NCBI RefSeq assembly: GCF_964028355.1
Contig: NZ_OZ034761.1
Location: 1,302,001 to 1,366,000, forward strand
Direction: 5' to 3'
Length of the DNA: 64,000 nucleotides
Source: Wolbachia endosymbiont (group B) of Gerris lacustris
Lineage (GTDB): Bacteria; Pseudomonadota; Alphaproteobacteria; Rickettsiales; Anaplasmataceae
Shown: piece after piece, positions 18,885 through 29,104 of the stretch
Numbering within the stretch: position 1 is the first letter of the stretch
Layout of the letters: each line of letters opens with the position of its first letter
Program-made: the position numbers and the translations under genes
The notes under the pieces: model-generated
Databases searched by the model: none
What the model saw: the letters and a program-made list of their open reading frames with translations, nothing else
What the model was told of the DNA's origin: nothing

Positions 18885-19170
18885 ATATATCAATTAAGTT
18901 TTGAAAATTATACAGAAACCATGGAATGATTAAAACTTTATTCTTGCCTCCAAGTGAATCATAAAAACGAAAAAGCTACTCGAAACATTTCACCAATTTC
19001 TTTATCATGTAACTCATTCTCACAAAAGTATGTGCTGTTTTTCTACTTAAAAATAAAGTAAGTTTTTTGTGATGCTAAGCATTTTCTATAATTTTTCATG
19101 AGATTTATTAAAAATTTGATAATTATTAATATATAGACTAAAATATCTATATATTTAATGAAAAAACGAA
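18885..19170. other. AT-rich intergenic stretch between divergent genes
   Basis: 286 bp between prs (minus) and the LRR-AAA pseudogene (plus). I see no RNA gene or repeat; promoters for both genes must lie here but none stands out. Confidence 0.5.
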
Positions 19171-20401
19171 ATGGATTTTAGTGAATTTGTTCAAGGCAAA
19201 TTTCTTGATTTGCATTTGGAAACAATAATCGTAAGTGAATTAGTAAGCTTTTACAGAGCAATCCTAATATTACAAAGCTTAGTTTAAAAAGCTGTCACAT
19301 TGGTGATGAAGGAACAAAAGCTTTAGCTAATGGTAATCTTATAAACATTACTTCACTTGATTTGCAATTTAATCAAATTGGTGATGAAGGAGCAAAAGCT
19401 TTAGCTAAAGCTTTAACTAATGGTAATCTTATAAACATTACTTTACTTGATTTGCAATTTAATAAATTTGGTGATGAAGGAGCAAAAGCTTTAGTGGGTC
19501 TTAAAAACAAAGTTAATGTTAAAGGTACAGAAATTTTTGAAACCAAATATAGACTCACACAAAGTAACTCTTCAATAGAAATTTTTGATCCAACTCAATC
19601 GGAAAGTAAAACAACACTTGATGATATTATAATTCCAGAAAGCTTAAAAAAGGAGCTAAATAAGATCCTTGATATTATTCCAGAAAAAAATAAAGCATTA
19701 CTTCAAAAGACAGGTTACAAAGCAGAAAAAGGCTATCTTTTTTATGGTCCACCCGGAAATGGTAAAACCAAAATTGCTCGTGCAATTGCATGTCAAGCTA
19801 ATGCAAAGTTTATTAGTGTTTCTGCATCTGAATTTCTGAAATCGTATGTTGGTGAAGGTGAAAAGTACGTAAGAGAAATTTTTAAAAAGGCAAGAGCAAA
19901 TGCTCCTTGTATAGTTTTTATAGATGAAATTGATTGTATTGCTGAAAAACGTGGTAGCGGTGGTAATTCTGTTCATGCTAAATCATGCGAAAGCCTTGTG
20001 AATCAGTTTTTAATCGAGCTTGATGGTTTCAATCCACTAGAAGGTGTAACAGTGATTGCTGCAACTAATCGCAGAGATGTTTTAGACGACGCGTTTACTA
20101 GGCCAGGCCGTCTCTCTAATCATATTGAGATTCCTTTACCAGATAAGGCCCAGCGTAAGGATATATTGGACTTGTATATAAAAAAATTCAAAGATACTGA
20201 AGAGTTGGAAGTTACAGTAGAGACTGAAAAACTTGCAGATAAAACTGATGGTTTCTCGGGAGCTGAATTAGAATATTTAATAAATAACACAGCATGGGAT
20301 ACTATATCTTCTTCTCAAATTGAAGGAAAAGTCACTATTCACACGAATAACTTCATTCAGGTAATTAAGAATCTTAAGAAGGAAAAATCTCAAGAGCCTG
20401 A

Positions 20402-21264
20402 GAGCCTGTTCATAATCTTTTGAGGAGCAAGGCAGTAAAAGCTAGAACGACCATTTGTAGTCTAGTATTGAGTTTACGCTCGCAATTTTTCCATAACCGT
20501 CTACACTTTTCCAGCCAAGCAAAAGAACGCTCTACAACCCACCTTTTTGGCAATACAACAAAGGTATGTAATTCACTTCGTTTTATTACTTCAACGGTTG
20601 CACCAATAGTCGTTTTTATTTGAGTTGCAAAATTTTCTCCTGTATAACCTGCATCAACTAGTATATTTTGAACTTCGGAAAGATTTTTTCTTGCGTTACA
20701 AATCATCTCTACAGCAGCAGTACGATCTCCGATATTAGCTGTAGTAATATAAATTGCATGTGGCAAACCTTGCGTATCTACTGCAATATGACGCTTTATT
20801 CCTGAAATTTTCTTGCCGGCATCATAACCTTTTTCTTCAGCAATATCGGTGTTTTTTACACTTTGAGCATCAATGATGCAGAAGCTTGTTTTTGTATTCC
20901 GACCACTGTTGAAACGAACCTCTCCAACTAATTTTTTTTAAGACAATTTCTAGAACACTTTCTCTATCTTCATTCGGTTTTTTACTCCATCTCTTGAAGT
21001 AATCGTAACAATTGCGCCATTTTGGAAACTCTTTTGGTAGCATTCGCCACTGACAGCCACTTTTTAGCACATAAAGTACACCGCAAAATAACTCATATAA
21101 ATCCAGTTTTCTTGGTTTTGTTTTTTTTCTACAGGATTCTAGATCTGGTAATATAATCTCAAATCTTTCCCGACTTATATCACTTGGGTATACACTCCTC
21201 ATATATCCTAACTTATATACATTATCTCTTAGTTTATTCCTTTCTTGAGATCATGTACAGGTTC
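20402..21264 (-). mobile_element. IS5-type element, copy B
   Basis: 863 bp, reversed relative to copy A, flanked by TGA at 20399-20401 and 21265-21267. It interrupts the LRR-AAA gene after its ATPase domain. The matching duplication marks a simple insertion. Confidence 0.93.
20410..21202 (-). CDS. IS5-type transposase (copy B)
   Basis: Both frames translate identically to copy A (21202-20870 and 20766-20410), with the same A run as slip site. No damage seen. Confidence 0.87.
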
Positions 21265-21378
21265 TGAAAGTAAGCGAGTTAATGTTGATCTAGAGTCACT
21301 TAATAGTCCTCTTGATAATGAAGATAATGTAGAAAGTCATAGCTCTGCAAATAGTGGTCCAAATGTTGTAGATACTGA

Positions 21379-22481
21379 TACCAATTCCCGCTATACAAGC
21401 AACGAATAGACAATAATGGAAAAAAAGCCATACTGGAGTAAGTAAAATAGCGAGGTTTAGATGGCATTAAGATCAAAATTATTGGATGAAAAAGTGGTGG
21501 AATCAGCAAAAGAGATGCTGAAGAAAGTAAGAAATAATGCGTATGTTGCAAAAAAACTAAATGCTGTAATTGCAGCAAAAAAGCACAGTATAACAGCTGT
21601 AGCAAAAATATGTTGCATTTCGAGAAAGGCAATTACTACATGGATAAAGCACATAAAATTTGGAAGAGAAGAAAAATTATTTTCTCCACCTCAACGCCGT
21701 AGAAAAACTATATTGAACCAAAGTCAACTTGAACAAATTGAGGTGTGGATAGAGGAAAACCCCAATATTACTATTAGAGAAATGAGAATAAGAATCCAAG
21801 AAAGATTTGGTTTGAATATCAGCAAATCCACAATACATCGTAATATGCAAAGAATGAAATTCTCATATATCACACCAAGACCAGTTCATAGTGGACAGGA
21901 TAAAAATAAGCAAGAGGAGTTTAAAAAAAAACCTCAATGAAACTATTGTCATGCATTCTGAAAAAGAGCTATTTTTCTTCGATGAATCACGGTTTGGTAC
22001 ACATTCAAAAGTTGGACATGGGTGGTTTAAAAAAGGCAGTAGGACACAGGTTAAGGTAAAATTAGGTAGGGAAAATTTTTATCTCTATAGTGCAGTTAAT
22101 CCCAGAAATGGAGAGAATTTTAGCTTATTTGCACCAAACGTCAACACTGCTTGTATAAATATATTCCTTGAACAGATGTCGCAATATTTAGGAATACGAA
22201 AGGCTTTTCTCGTGATGGATTGCGCTAGTTGGCATAAGTCAAAAAGTTTAAAGATACCTAAAAATATCGAAATTATATACCTACCACCATACTCACCTGA
22301 CCTCAATCCTGTTGAGAGGTTTTGGTTATATATAAAACAGAACATTTTGCGCAATAAAATCTACGATACAATTGTTCTGCTTGAGAGCGCTTTGTGTAAT
22401 TTTATTACCTCTCTTTCCCCTTCCACGGTTAAACAACTCTGCAATGCTTCTTATTTGGTTCATTAATAATGAGAGTTGGTA
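21379..22481 (+). mobile_element. IS630-type element, copy 2 (mismatched flanks)
   Basis: 1103 bp. The left flank is TGA (21376-21378, in the LRR-AAA gene) and the right flank is TTA (22482-22484, in an IS481-type remnant). The flanks disagree, and the two sides belong to unrelated genes, so this copy is a recombination joint and not a simple insertion. Confidence 0.92.
21461..22466 (+). CDS. IS630-type transposase (copy 2)
   Basis: Frames 21461-21940 and 21891-22466. It has one private change, Lys to Asn in LCNFITSLS near the C-terminus; the catalytic residues are kept. Confidence 0.87.
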
Positions 22482-22482
22482 T

Positions 22483-22641
22483 TACAACAGAACTAGACCT
22501 CATTCCGGTAAGTATTGCTATGGTAAGACTCCTATGCAGACCTTTTTTGATAGTATGCATATTGCTTACCAAAAAAATATTGATAACATTAAAACAGATT
22601 CTGATATCGGTTTTGACTTCGTCGATTCTTCTGTCAGATAA
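22483..22641 (+). pseudogene. C-terminal remnant of an IS481-type (rve) transposase
   Basis: About 52 codons reading YNRTRPHSGKYCYGKTPMQTF, the end of an integrase-core transposase of the IS481/IS3 kind, followed by a stop. The N-terminal part is absent and was replaced by IS630 copy 2. Confidence 0.7.
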
Positions 22642-23149
22642 TTCATGACTGTCAGATCAAGTCTAAACTATTACAACGTTTATAAAAACAACAATATGAA
22701 AAAACATCGAAAAAAGTATGTGCCAGAAAATTAAAAAAGGTTATTGCAAAAGGAGCTACTACAAAGGGCCACACAAAAAGATGTTGAAATTGATATAGAA
22801 GAGCAAATAAATGTTACAAAATCAATTATGTAAAAAAATCAATATAAGTGATGAAGATTTTAGCATATTGGATACAACAGTGATAGAAAATGTATCCAAT
22901 TTTAGCTGCATATTTTAATGGTAGATCTGGAGGAAAATTCTTTAAACATCAAAAAAGGCAATACTCTAAACTTCAGCACACAACTCCAGGAAATAGTACA
23001 TGTCGAGCAATCTATAGCCCCTTTTGAATCTGAGAGTGTACTTGAAAATCCATAAACATTAAGTAAACTTATTTAAATAAAATAGTTTCTTTTTCAACTT
23101 ACTAAATAAACTTCTCCCATCATTGCTGTGTAACAAATCATATACAAAG
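22642..23149. other. Decayed region with short reading-frame scraps
   Basis: 508 bp without a recognisable gene. Two short open stretches look like coding debris. One ends LQRATQKDVEIDIEEQ plus 10 residues and a stop near 22832. The other is a 45-codon frame from an ATG at 22918 to a stop at 23055 (MVDLEENSLNIKKGN). I recognise neither. Confidence 0.4.
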
Positions 23150-26065
23150 CTATGGTCTACTTACAAGCAGTGCCTTCTGTTGATGAGATGCTTTTTCTAT
23201 CTTTAACTCATCCATACTACAGCTTGGCAAGCTTGAATAGCATAAGGAATCTTTTTGTTCTTGCGTTTGTTTTGCCAAGGCCTTATTTCTATAAAGTAGG
23301 GGTTGAAAATGATCATGGCCTCCATTTACCATATGTAAGACACTATTGTGACTATAATCTATCTTACCTGCTTTTGATCCTGAGCTATCTATTAACTGAT
23401 GCAAGAACGGATCTTGTTGCTTATCAATAGTGTGCAATGGGTTACTTTCTGCAACATGCAATTTCACACCATACTTATCACAAAGTATTCTGCCCTCGAT
23501 ATCGGAACGTCCCCAAAATTCATTCTTTCCAATGCTATTGATATATTGGTTACACGTAATTCCACGATTTACGAACTCACCTTCAACCTCATCAAAGTCA
23601 TTGCCAATTTTACTTATAAACCACTCTGGAGGATTGTCTTGTGCAAATCTCTTACACTCATTCCTTAACTGCTTTACAGTAACTTTGATTCCCTTCTGTT
23701 GTTCCAGACTTTGCCTGAATGAATCAAAAAAACAGCTTCCATTATTGATTGCGTGCCCTAAATAGAAGTCATCAGGTATGTTTGATTTTTGCTCTTTATC
23801 ACCTTGTTTTTCTGCCTTTTCAATAATTTCTTCCTCTAAACCAAAAATTTTACTCCAGTTGTATTTACCTTCTAACCCCAATTTTTTACTTTCCTTTTCT
23901 GCTGCTTTAGCTAAGTCTGTTTTAGAAATATCCCCTTTTTCTTCATAGAACCTAGATAAAATTTTAAAGATATCTATCAGGTAAGTTTTTACGTCAAAAT
24001 TCTTCTCCTTTTTTACAATATTAGACTCAATATTGCGTAAATCTTGTAATAACTTATGCCTTCTAGCAATTTCCTCCATAGAATCCCTTCTTAACTCTTC
24101 ACGTTCTGTCCATTTGTTGTTAGACTCGCTTATTACTTCAGGATGCATTAATTTTCCAGACCTTTCAAAATATCCCTGTTCAATAGCATAGTAGACATCA
24201 TAATCACCAAGTACACAATCCTCGCCTAATTCTTCTTCATGACCTTTGAATTTTTCCAATACTTCCTCTCTATTACTCACTTCTACTATAATTTTGCTTT
24301 TATCTTGTACGTCAGGATACAGTCTAACGTCTATATTTCCCAAACTGGTATAGAAAGTTAATACTATATCGCTGCCTTCTGTAAGATCTGTGTAATTCCT
24401 TATGCCATCTTGGGTTATAATTTCCACCTCACTTTTGCCAATTTTTATTACACTCCTTCCATATCCTTTTTCTCCTTGAGGTATTCCTAAATTCCTTGTT
24501 CTATCTGTGATTTTTCCAACATCTATTATACTATCCTCTGAGTATTCTAAGTAAGATACACTGTTATCGATTTTTCCATCACACAGTTGACCACTGGTAG
24601 CATCCTTTGCAACTCTAAAAAATTCTTCAGCATAATTAATGTACTCTACATGAGCCTTGATTACATTAGCTTTATGATCTTTAAACTCTCGTTCTATTGT
24701 ATCAATGACTTTTAAACTATCTGAGTTTTTTAACTTTGCTCCTCTCGATATTAATGCACATACTATATCACTGGCAATTCCATAGCTTCCTTCTAACTTA
24801 GCAATTTTTTCTAGTACGTGATCTGCAAAGTAATAATCTTTGTCTTTAGCAAAATTTAATCTCATTCCAGAAGCTATAATCTCATTTACAACTTCCTGTA
24901 GTTCAATCATGCTTTTAGCTTTTACTACCTTACTCAAAAACTTATTTAGCTTAGCAAGTTGATTTGTTTGATACATCTCTGACAAGAGACTATCACATTT
25001 TTCACAATTATCTTGCTTATTACCTACAAAGTCAGTTGCTCCTGCTTTTAAGAGTAAAGCTTTTACATCAGGAAATTGACAAAACGGCCAAATTGAACTA
25101 TCACCCTTAACATTTAAAACTATCTTTAAATCTTGGTTATTTTTATGTTTATCTAAAAATTTTTTCAGATCTTCAACACCTGGACCATAAGGATTATCCC
25201 AATCTTCATCAGAATCTGTAGCTTTAACCATTTTACGTAGTTGGTCTCTTAACTTTTTTTGGTTGTCAGTTAAAAAACACTCTATAATATTGTTGCTATC
25301 AATTGCAATTTGCAGTGGGGTCTTTCCATTGTTATTTTTTATGTTTAAATCAGCTCCTTTGCTTATGAGTAAATCCATAACCTTTCTGCTATAATCATTA
25401 CAATTAGCAGCATAATAGTGTAAAGGTGTATTACCTTTTTTATCTTGTATATTTGGATCAGTTTTTGCATCTAAGAGATACTTTAGACCTTCATACTCAC
25501 TGGAATAAATAGCAGTATCATGCAAAAGTGTTTTACCTTTATTATCCTGCATATTTAGATCAGCACCAGCTTTGAGAAGAGGATGAATGGCTTCATCGTG
25601 TGCGACAAACACATTCAATACTGTTGTTCCTAGATGCCCTCTTTTTAGATTAAGAACATACTTCAGGTCTTTATTTTTCTCGTTACTTTCTAAAAATTGC
25701 TTAAGATTTGAAAATGAGTCATAATTTCCCATATTAAAATCTTTTATAATACTATTGAGTAATTTTTGATTTAACTCTTTTTGACTCTCTCCCAGTTTTA
25801 AGTTAGGTGCATGAATAAGCCACTCATCTATTAAATCCTCTAAGTATTTTTTATCATCTATCAAACTTCTATCAGCCCAAAATAAATCTCGCTTAATGAA
25901 TTCATAATAACTATCTACTGGTAATTCAGTTGCTTCTGTTTTTGGGCTACCTATTTCTGAACACTCTTGTCCAGCGCTTAGGTCACACTTCAGTTTTTGC
26001 TCATCAGTGTGTTTACTTTGTTCACTGATAGGTTCTGAAATATATTTTACTGACCCTATACCCAT
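23150..26065 (-). CDS. Ankyrin-repeat protein with C-terminal OTU-like cysteine protease
   Basis: 971 residues, uninterrupted. The N-terminal region holds at least four ankyrin repeats (residues about 145-270: GADLNMQDNKGKTLLHDTA, GNTPLHYYAANCND, GADLNIKNNNGKTPLQIA). A long middle part (about 280-760) is unrecognised, with charged helical stretches. The end is an OTU-type fold: NNGSCFFDSF with the nucleophile at Cys778, and GGHDHFQPLL with the likely catalytic His919. OTU proteases remove ubiquitin, so this is a plausible host-directed deubiquitinase. No signal peptide or membrane helix is seen. The deubiquitinase role is inferred from motifs. Its promoter region is shared with the divergent ankyrin gene at 26950. 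Confidence 0.85.
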   Translation of the reverse strand: MGIGSVKYISEPISEQSKHTDEQKLKCDLSAGQECSEIGSPKTEATELPVDSYYEFIKRDLFWADRSLIDDKKYLEDLIDEWLIHAPNLKLGESQKELNQKLLNSIIKDFNMGNYDSFSNLKQFLESNEKNKDLKYVLNLKRGHLGTTVLNVFVAHDEAIHPLLKAGADLNMQDNKGKTLLHDTAIYSSEYEGLKYLLDAKTDPNIQDKKGNTPLHYYAANCNDYSRKVMDLLISKGADLNIKNNNGKTPLQIAIDSNNIIECFLTDNQKKLRDQLRKMVKATDSDEDWDNPYGPGVEDLKKFLDKHKNNQDLKIVLNVKGDSSIWPFCQFPDVKALLLKAGATDFVGNKQDNCEKCDSLLSEMYQTNQLAKLNKFLSKVVKAKSMIELQEVVNEIIASGMRLNFAKDKDYYFADHVLEKIAKLEGSYGIASDIVCALISRGAKLKNSDSLKVIDTIEREFKDHKANVIKAHVEYINYAEEFFRVAKDATSGQLCDGKIDNSVSYLEYSEDSIIDVGKITDRTRNLGIPQGEKGYGRSVIKIGKSEVEIITQDGIRNYTDLTEGSDIVLTFYTSLGNIDVRLYPDVQDKSKIIVEVSNREEVLEKFKGHEEELGEDCVLGDYDVYYAIEQGYFERSGKLMHPEVISESNNKWTEREELRRDSMEEIARRHKLLQDLRNIESNIVKKEKNFDVKTYLIDIFKILSRFYEEKGDISKTDLAKAAEKESKKLGLEGKYNWSKIFGLEEEIIEKAEKQGDKEQKSNIPDDFYLGHAINNGSCFFDSFRQSLEQQKGIKVTVKQLRNECKRFAQDNPPEWFISKIGNDFDEVEGEFVNRGITCNQYINSIGKNEFWGRSDIEGRILCDKYGVKLHVAESNPLHTIDKQQDPFLHQLIDSSGSKAGKIDYSHNSVLHMVNGGHDHFQPLLYRNKALAKQTQEQKDSLCYSSLPSCSMDELKIEKASHQQKALLVSRP

Positions 26066-26472
26066 ATTACCTGCTAGCCCTAGATATAGAATATATTATA
26101 TAGAATGTGTAGTATGTGTCAAGTTAATTTCAACATAATCTTTTTACTACTCATATTTTTGTTAAGTTTTTATGGTGAGTACTGCTAGGTTAAAAGTTGT
26201 TTATTACTGGAAGTCTTAGCCAATTTTACTATAGATCAACAAAATTGAGAACACCAGCTATATTTAATATATAGGAATATGATGCTTTAAAGGAGTACGG
26301 AAACTGCTGAAGTTTTTACAGCAAACCTGTATGGAGCAACTTCAGCAGAATAAACAAATACATGCCAATATTAGTAGAGAACTATTTACAAGTCAACTAA
26401 CTTTTTCAAAAAATATTTTAGTGAAAGTACCATGCTAGTTAGTGTTATAAAAAATTCAATTGTTTACTCCTT
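26066..26472. other. Intergenic stretch upstream of the ankyrin-OTU gene
   Basis: AT-rich and non-coding, with multiple stops in all frames. It must contain the promoter of the minus-strand ankyrin-OTU gene, but no clear boxes are visible. Confidence 0.45.
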
Positions 26473-26726
26473 CAAAAAAGGGCGTATCTTTGTGAGAACA
26501 AGCAGCTTAAAAATAAGGTTATAAAAATAGAAGTTTGAAATCTTTGCAATAAAATTATGCAAAACAGTTCGTATATAGATTTAGCTAAAGTGAACCAATG
26601 TAGCTAGTTTTAGCGTATAATAAAATTACCGTATAAAAAAGTTCGTACGGTACACATGGTAGACCAAGGCATTTCAAAACAAAAAGCTCTCACACTTGCT
26701 CGTTTTGGGTGCTGAAAGTGGCCATG
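26473..26726 (+). repeat. Conserved upstream element, copy 1 (also upstream of cifA)
   Basis: About 254 bp clearly homologous to 52071-52320. Shared blocks are AAAAAAG..CGTAT.TTTGTGAGAA, TTATGCAAAACAGTTCGTA, TTTTAGCGTATA and CAAAACAAAAAGCTCTCAC. It ends 223 bp before the ankyrin start. It contains no shared ORF, so the conservation is of a regulatory or structural kind. Confidence 0.8.
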
Positions 26727-26800
26727 TTAACTCAATTATTATTGAATATTACTAATAAGTTAATAGCAATTCATTGCATAGAAAATTTTTAAATAGGGGT

Positions 26801-26828
26801 TGACAAGTTTTGAAGATGAAGTAATTTG
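26801..26828 (+). promoter_or_regulatory. Candidate promoter of the ankyrin gene at 26950
   Basis: TTGACA at 26801-26806, then a 16-nt spacer and TAATTT at 26823-26828. The -35 box is perfect and the -10 box weak. It aligns with the stronger cifA promoter at 52498-52525. Confidence 0.45.
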
Positions 26829-27251
26829 ATAAAAACATATTGAATTATTAATTTTTTATGTGCAGTAAGCATAATAATGGTATTTTTCTTCATACTATAA
26901 GGTAGCTGTATTGCTTCGTTAAATTAGGTGGTTTTATATAGAGGACTAGATGACTTTCGGTGCTTATGATAATGAATTACTTGCCGCTGTGGATAGTGGG
27001 GATGCTAATCGAGTTGCAGACCTTCTCGATAAAGGTGCTGATGTTAATGCTAAAGACAATGATAGCTTAACACCTTTACATTTGGCTGCCATTAATGATC
27101 ATTTAAATGTGGTAGAAAAGCTTATGAAGAGAGGAGCTGACGTTAATGCTAAGAACAATAATGGCTACGTTCCTCTACATTTGGCTGCCATTAATGATCA
27201 TTTAAATGTGGTAGAAAAACTTATAGAGAAAGGAGCTTATGTTAATGCTAA

Positions 27252-28354
27252 TACCAACTCTCATTATTAATGAACCAAATAAGAAGCATTGCAGAGTTGT
27301 TTAACCGTGGAAGGGGAAAGAGAGGTAATAAATTTACACAAAGCGCTCTCAAGCAGAACAATTGTATCGTAGATTTTATTGCGCAAAATGTTCTGTTTTA
27401 TATATAACCAAAACCTCTCAACAGGATTGAGGTCAGGTGAGTATGGTGGTAGGTATATAATTTCGATATTTTTAGGTATCTTTAAACTTTTTGACTTATG
27501 CCAACTAGCGCAATCCATCACGAGAAAAGCCTTTCGTATTCCTAAATATTGCGACATCTGTTCAAGGAATATATTTATACAAGCAGTGTTGACGTTTGGT
27601 GCAAATAAGCTAAAATTCTCTCCATTTCTGGGATTAACTGCACTATAGAGATAAAAATTTTCCCTACCTAATTTTACCTTAACCTGTGTCCTACTGCCTT
27701 TTTTAAACCACCCATGTCCAACTTTTGAATGTGTACCAAACCGTGATTCATCGAAGAAAAATAGCTCTTTTTCAGAATGCATGACAATAGTTTCATTGAG
27801 GTTTTTTTTTAAACTCCTCTTGCTTATTTTTATCCTGTCCACTATGAACTGGTCTTGGTGTGATATATGAGAATTTCATTCTTTGCATATTACGATGTAT
27901 TGTGGATTTGCTGATATTCAAACCAAATCTTTCTTGGATTCTTATTCTCATTTCTCTAATAGTAATATTGGGGTTTTCCTCCATCCACACCTCAATTTGT
28001 TCAAGTTGACTTTGGTTCAATATAGTTTTTCTACGGCGTTGAGGTGGAGAAAATAATTTTTCTTCTCTTCCAAATTTTATGTGCTTTATCCATGTAGTAA
28101 TTGCCTTTCTCGAAATGCAACATATTTTTGCTACAGCTGTTATACTGTGCTTTTTTGCTGCAATTACAGCATTTAGTTTTTTTGCAACATACGCATTATT
28201 TCTTACTTTCTTCAGCATCTCTTTTGCTGATTCCACCACTTTTTCATCCAATAATTTTGATCTTAATGCCATCTAAACCTCGCTATTTTACTTACTCCAG
28301 TATGGCTTTTTTTCCATTATTGTCTATTCGTTGCTTGTATAGCGGGAATTAGTA
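27252..28354 (-). mobile_element. IS630-type element, copy 3
   Basis: 1103 bp flanked by TAA at 27249-27251 and 28355-28357: a simple insertion in the ankyrin gene. The right end reads AATTAGTA in place of AATTGGTA. Confidence 0.93.
27267..28272 (-). CDS. IS630-type transposase (copy 3)
   Basis: Frames 28272-27793 and 27842-27267. It shares an Ile to Met change (VWMEENPN) only with copy 5, so these two are close relatives. Confidence 0.87.
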
Positions 28355-29104
28355 TAAGAACAATGATGGCGCTACTTCTCTGTACTTGGCTGCAGATTAT
28401 GGTAATTTAAGTATGGTAAAAAAGCTTGTAGAGAAAGGAGCTAATGCTAATGCGAAGAATAGATATGGCAATACCCCTATGTACTTTAATGCTAGCTATG
28501 GTTACGCAGAAATAGTAGAAAGGTTTGTAGAGAAAGAGGCCAATACCAATGCTAAAAATAAGGATGGTATAACACCACTAGATATCGCTAGAGATAGAAA
28601 ACATAATAATATTGTGAAATACTTAGAGGAAAAGCTCAATAGAGAAAGAGAATCTGTACAACATAAGCATCGTCACCACCATGGAGAGTATGATCGCCGT
28701 CATCCATCACATGAACCTCTTTTTGTAGATTCAGGGAATCAGCCTGAGGTAACGGTCAGAGAAAATGTATCAAAAAATTTATTGCAAAATGATGAGGTAG
28801 ACTATAATAAAGGGAGAGCTACAAGCGGAGCAAGCAAACCATCTTTTTGGATAGATGCTGTTAAAAGTGTTTCTCAGTTTATCTCTTTTTCCTTTAAGCC
28901 CACTATAGGTGTCGAGCATTCTCAACCTTCTAAAGCTATTACTACAGTTCAAGGTATTGATATGAATGGCACACTCTTTTCATTAGATGTATTTACAAAG
29001 AAAATCATAGGTCAGAAGTACATTTTTACGGTAGATCAGTCTATGTTTCCACTAGAAGCACAGGGGTATGCATTAAACATCATAGAGAATTTTGAGAAAA
29101 GTGT

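Larger units (their letters stand above)
19171..21378 (+). pseudogene. LRR and AAA+ ATPase protein, frameshifted and IS-interrupted
   Basis: Three parts form one broken gene. A short N-terminus (19171, MDFSEFVQGKFLDL) loses its frame near the T run at 19249-19252. The frame then continues with ribonuclease-inhibitor-like leucine-rich repeats (NGNLINITLLDLQFNKFGDE, repeated). Next comes an AAA+ module with Walker A GPPGNGKTK, Walker B CIVFIDEID, sensor TVIAATNRRD and arginine-finger region FTRPGRLSNH. IS5 copy B splits it at 20402-21264; joining the TGA copies gives KSQEPESKRVNVDL in frame. The tail stops at IS630 copy 2 (21379), and its missing 3' end is not in this window. An LRR sensor on an AAA+ motor of the FtsH/Cdc48-like kind suggests a substrate-remodelling role; that is inference. 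Confidence 0.8.
26950..29104 (+). pseudogene. Ankyrin-repeat gene, split by IS630 and truncated by IS256
   Basis: Parts 26950-27251 and 28358-29104 join in frame when IS630 copy 3 and one TAA copy are removed, restoring VNAKNNDGATSLYLAA. Six or so ankyrin repeats follow an ATG start (TPLHLAAINDHLNVVEKL occurs twice). Then come a His-rich linker (HKHRHHHGEYDRRH) and a C-terminal domain (KPSFWIDAVKSVSQFISFSF) that I recall from other Wolbachia ankyrin proteins. The frame is cut at 29104 by IS256 after NIIENFEKSVEV. The reconstructed product is about 349 residues without its natural end. It was probably a host-interaction protein. Confidence 0.82.
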
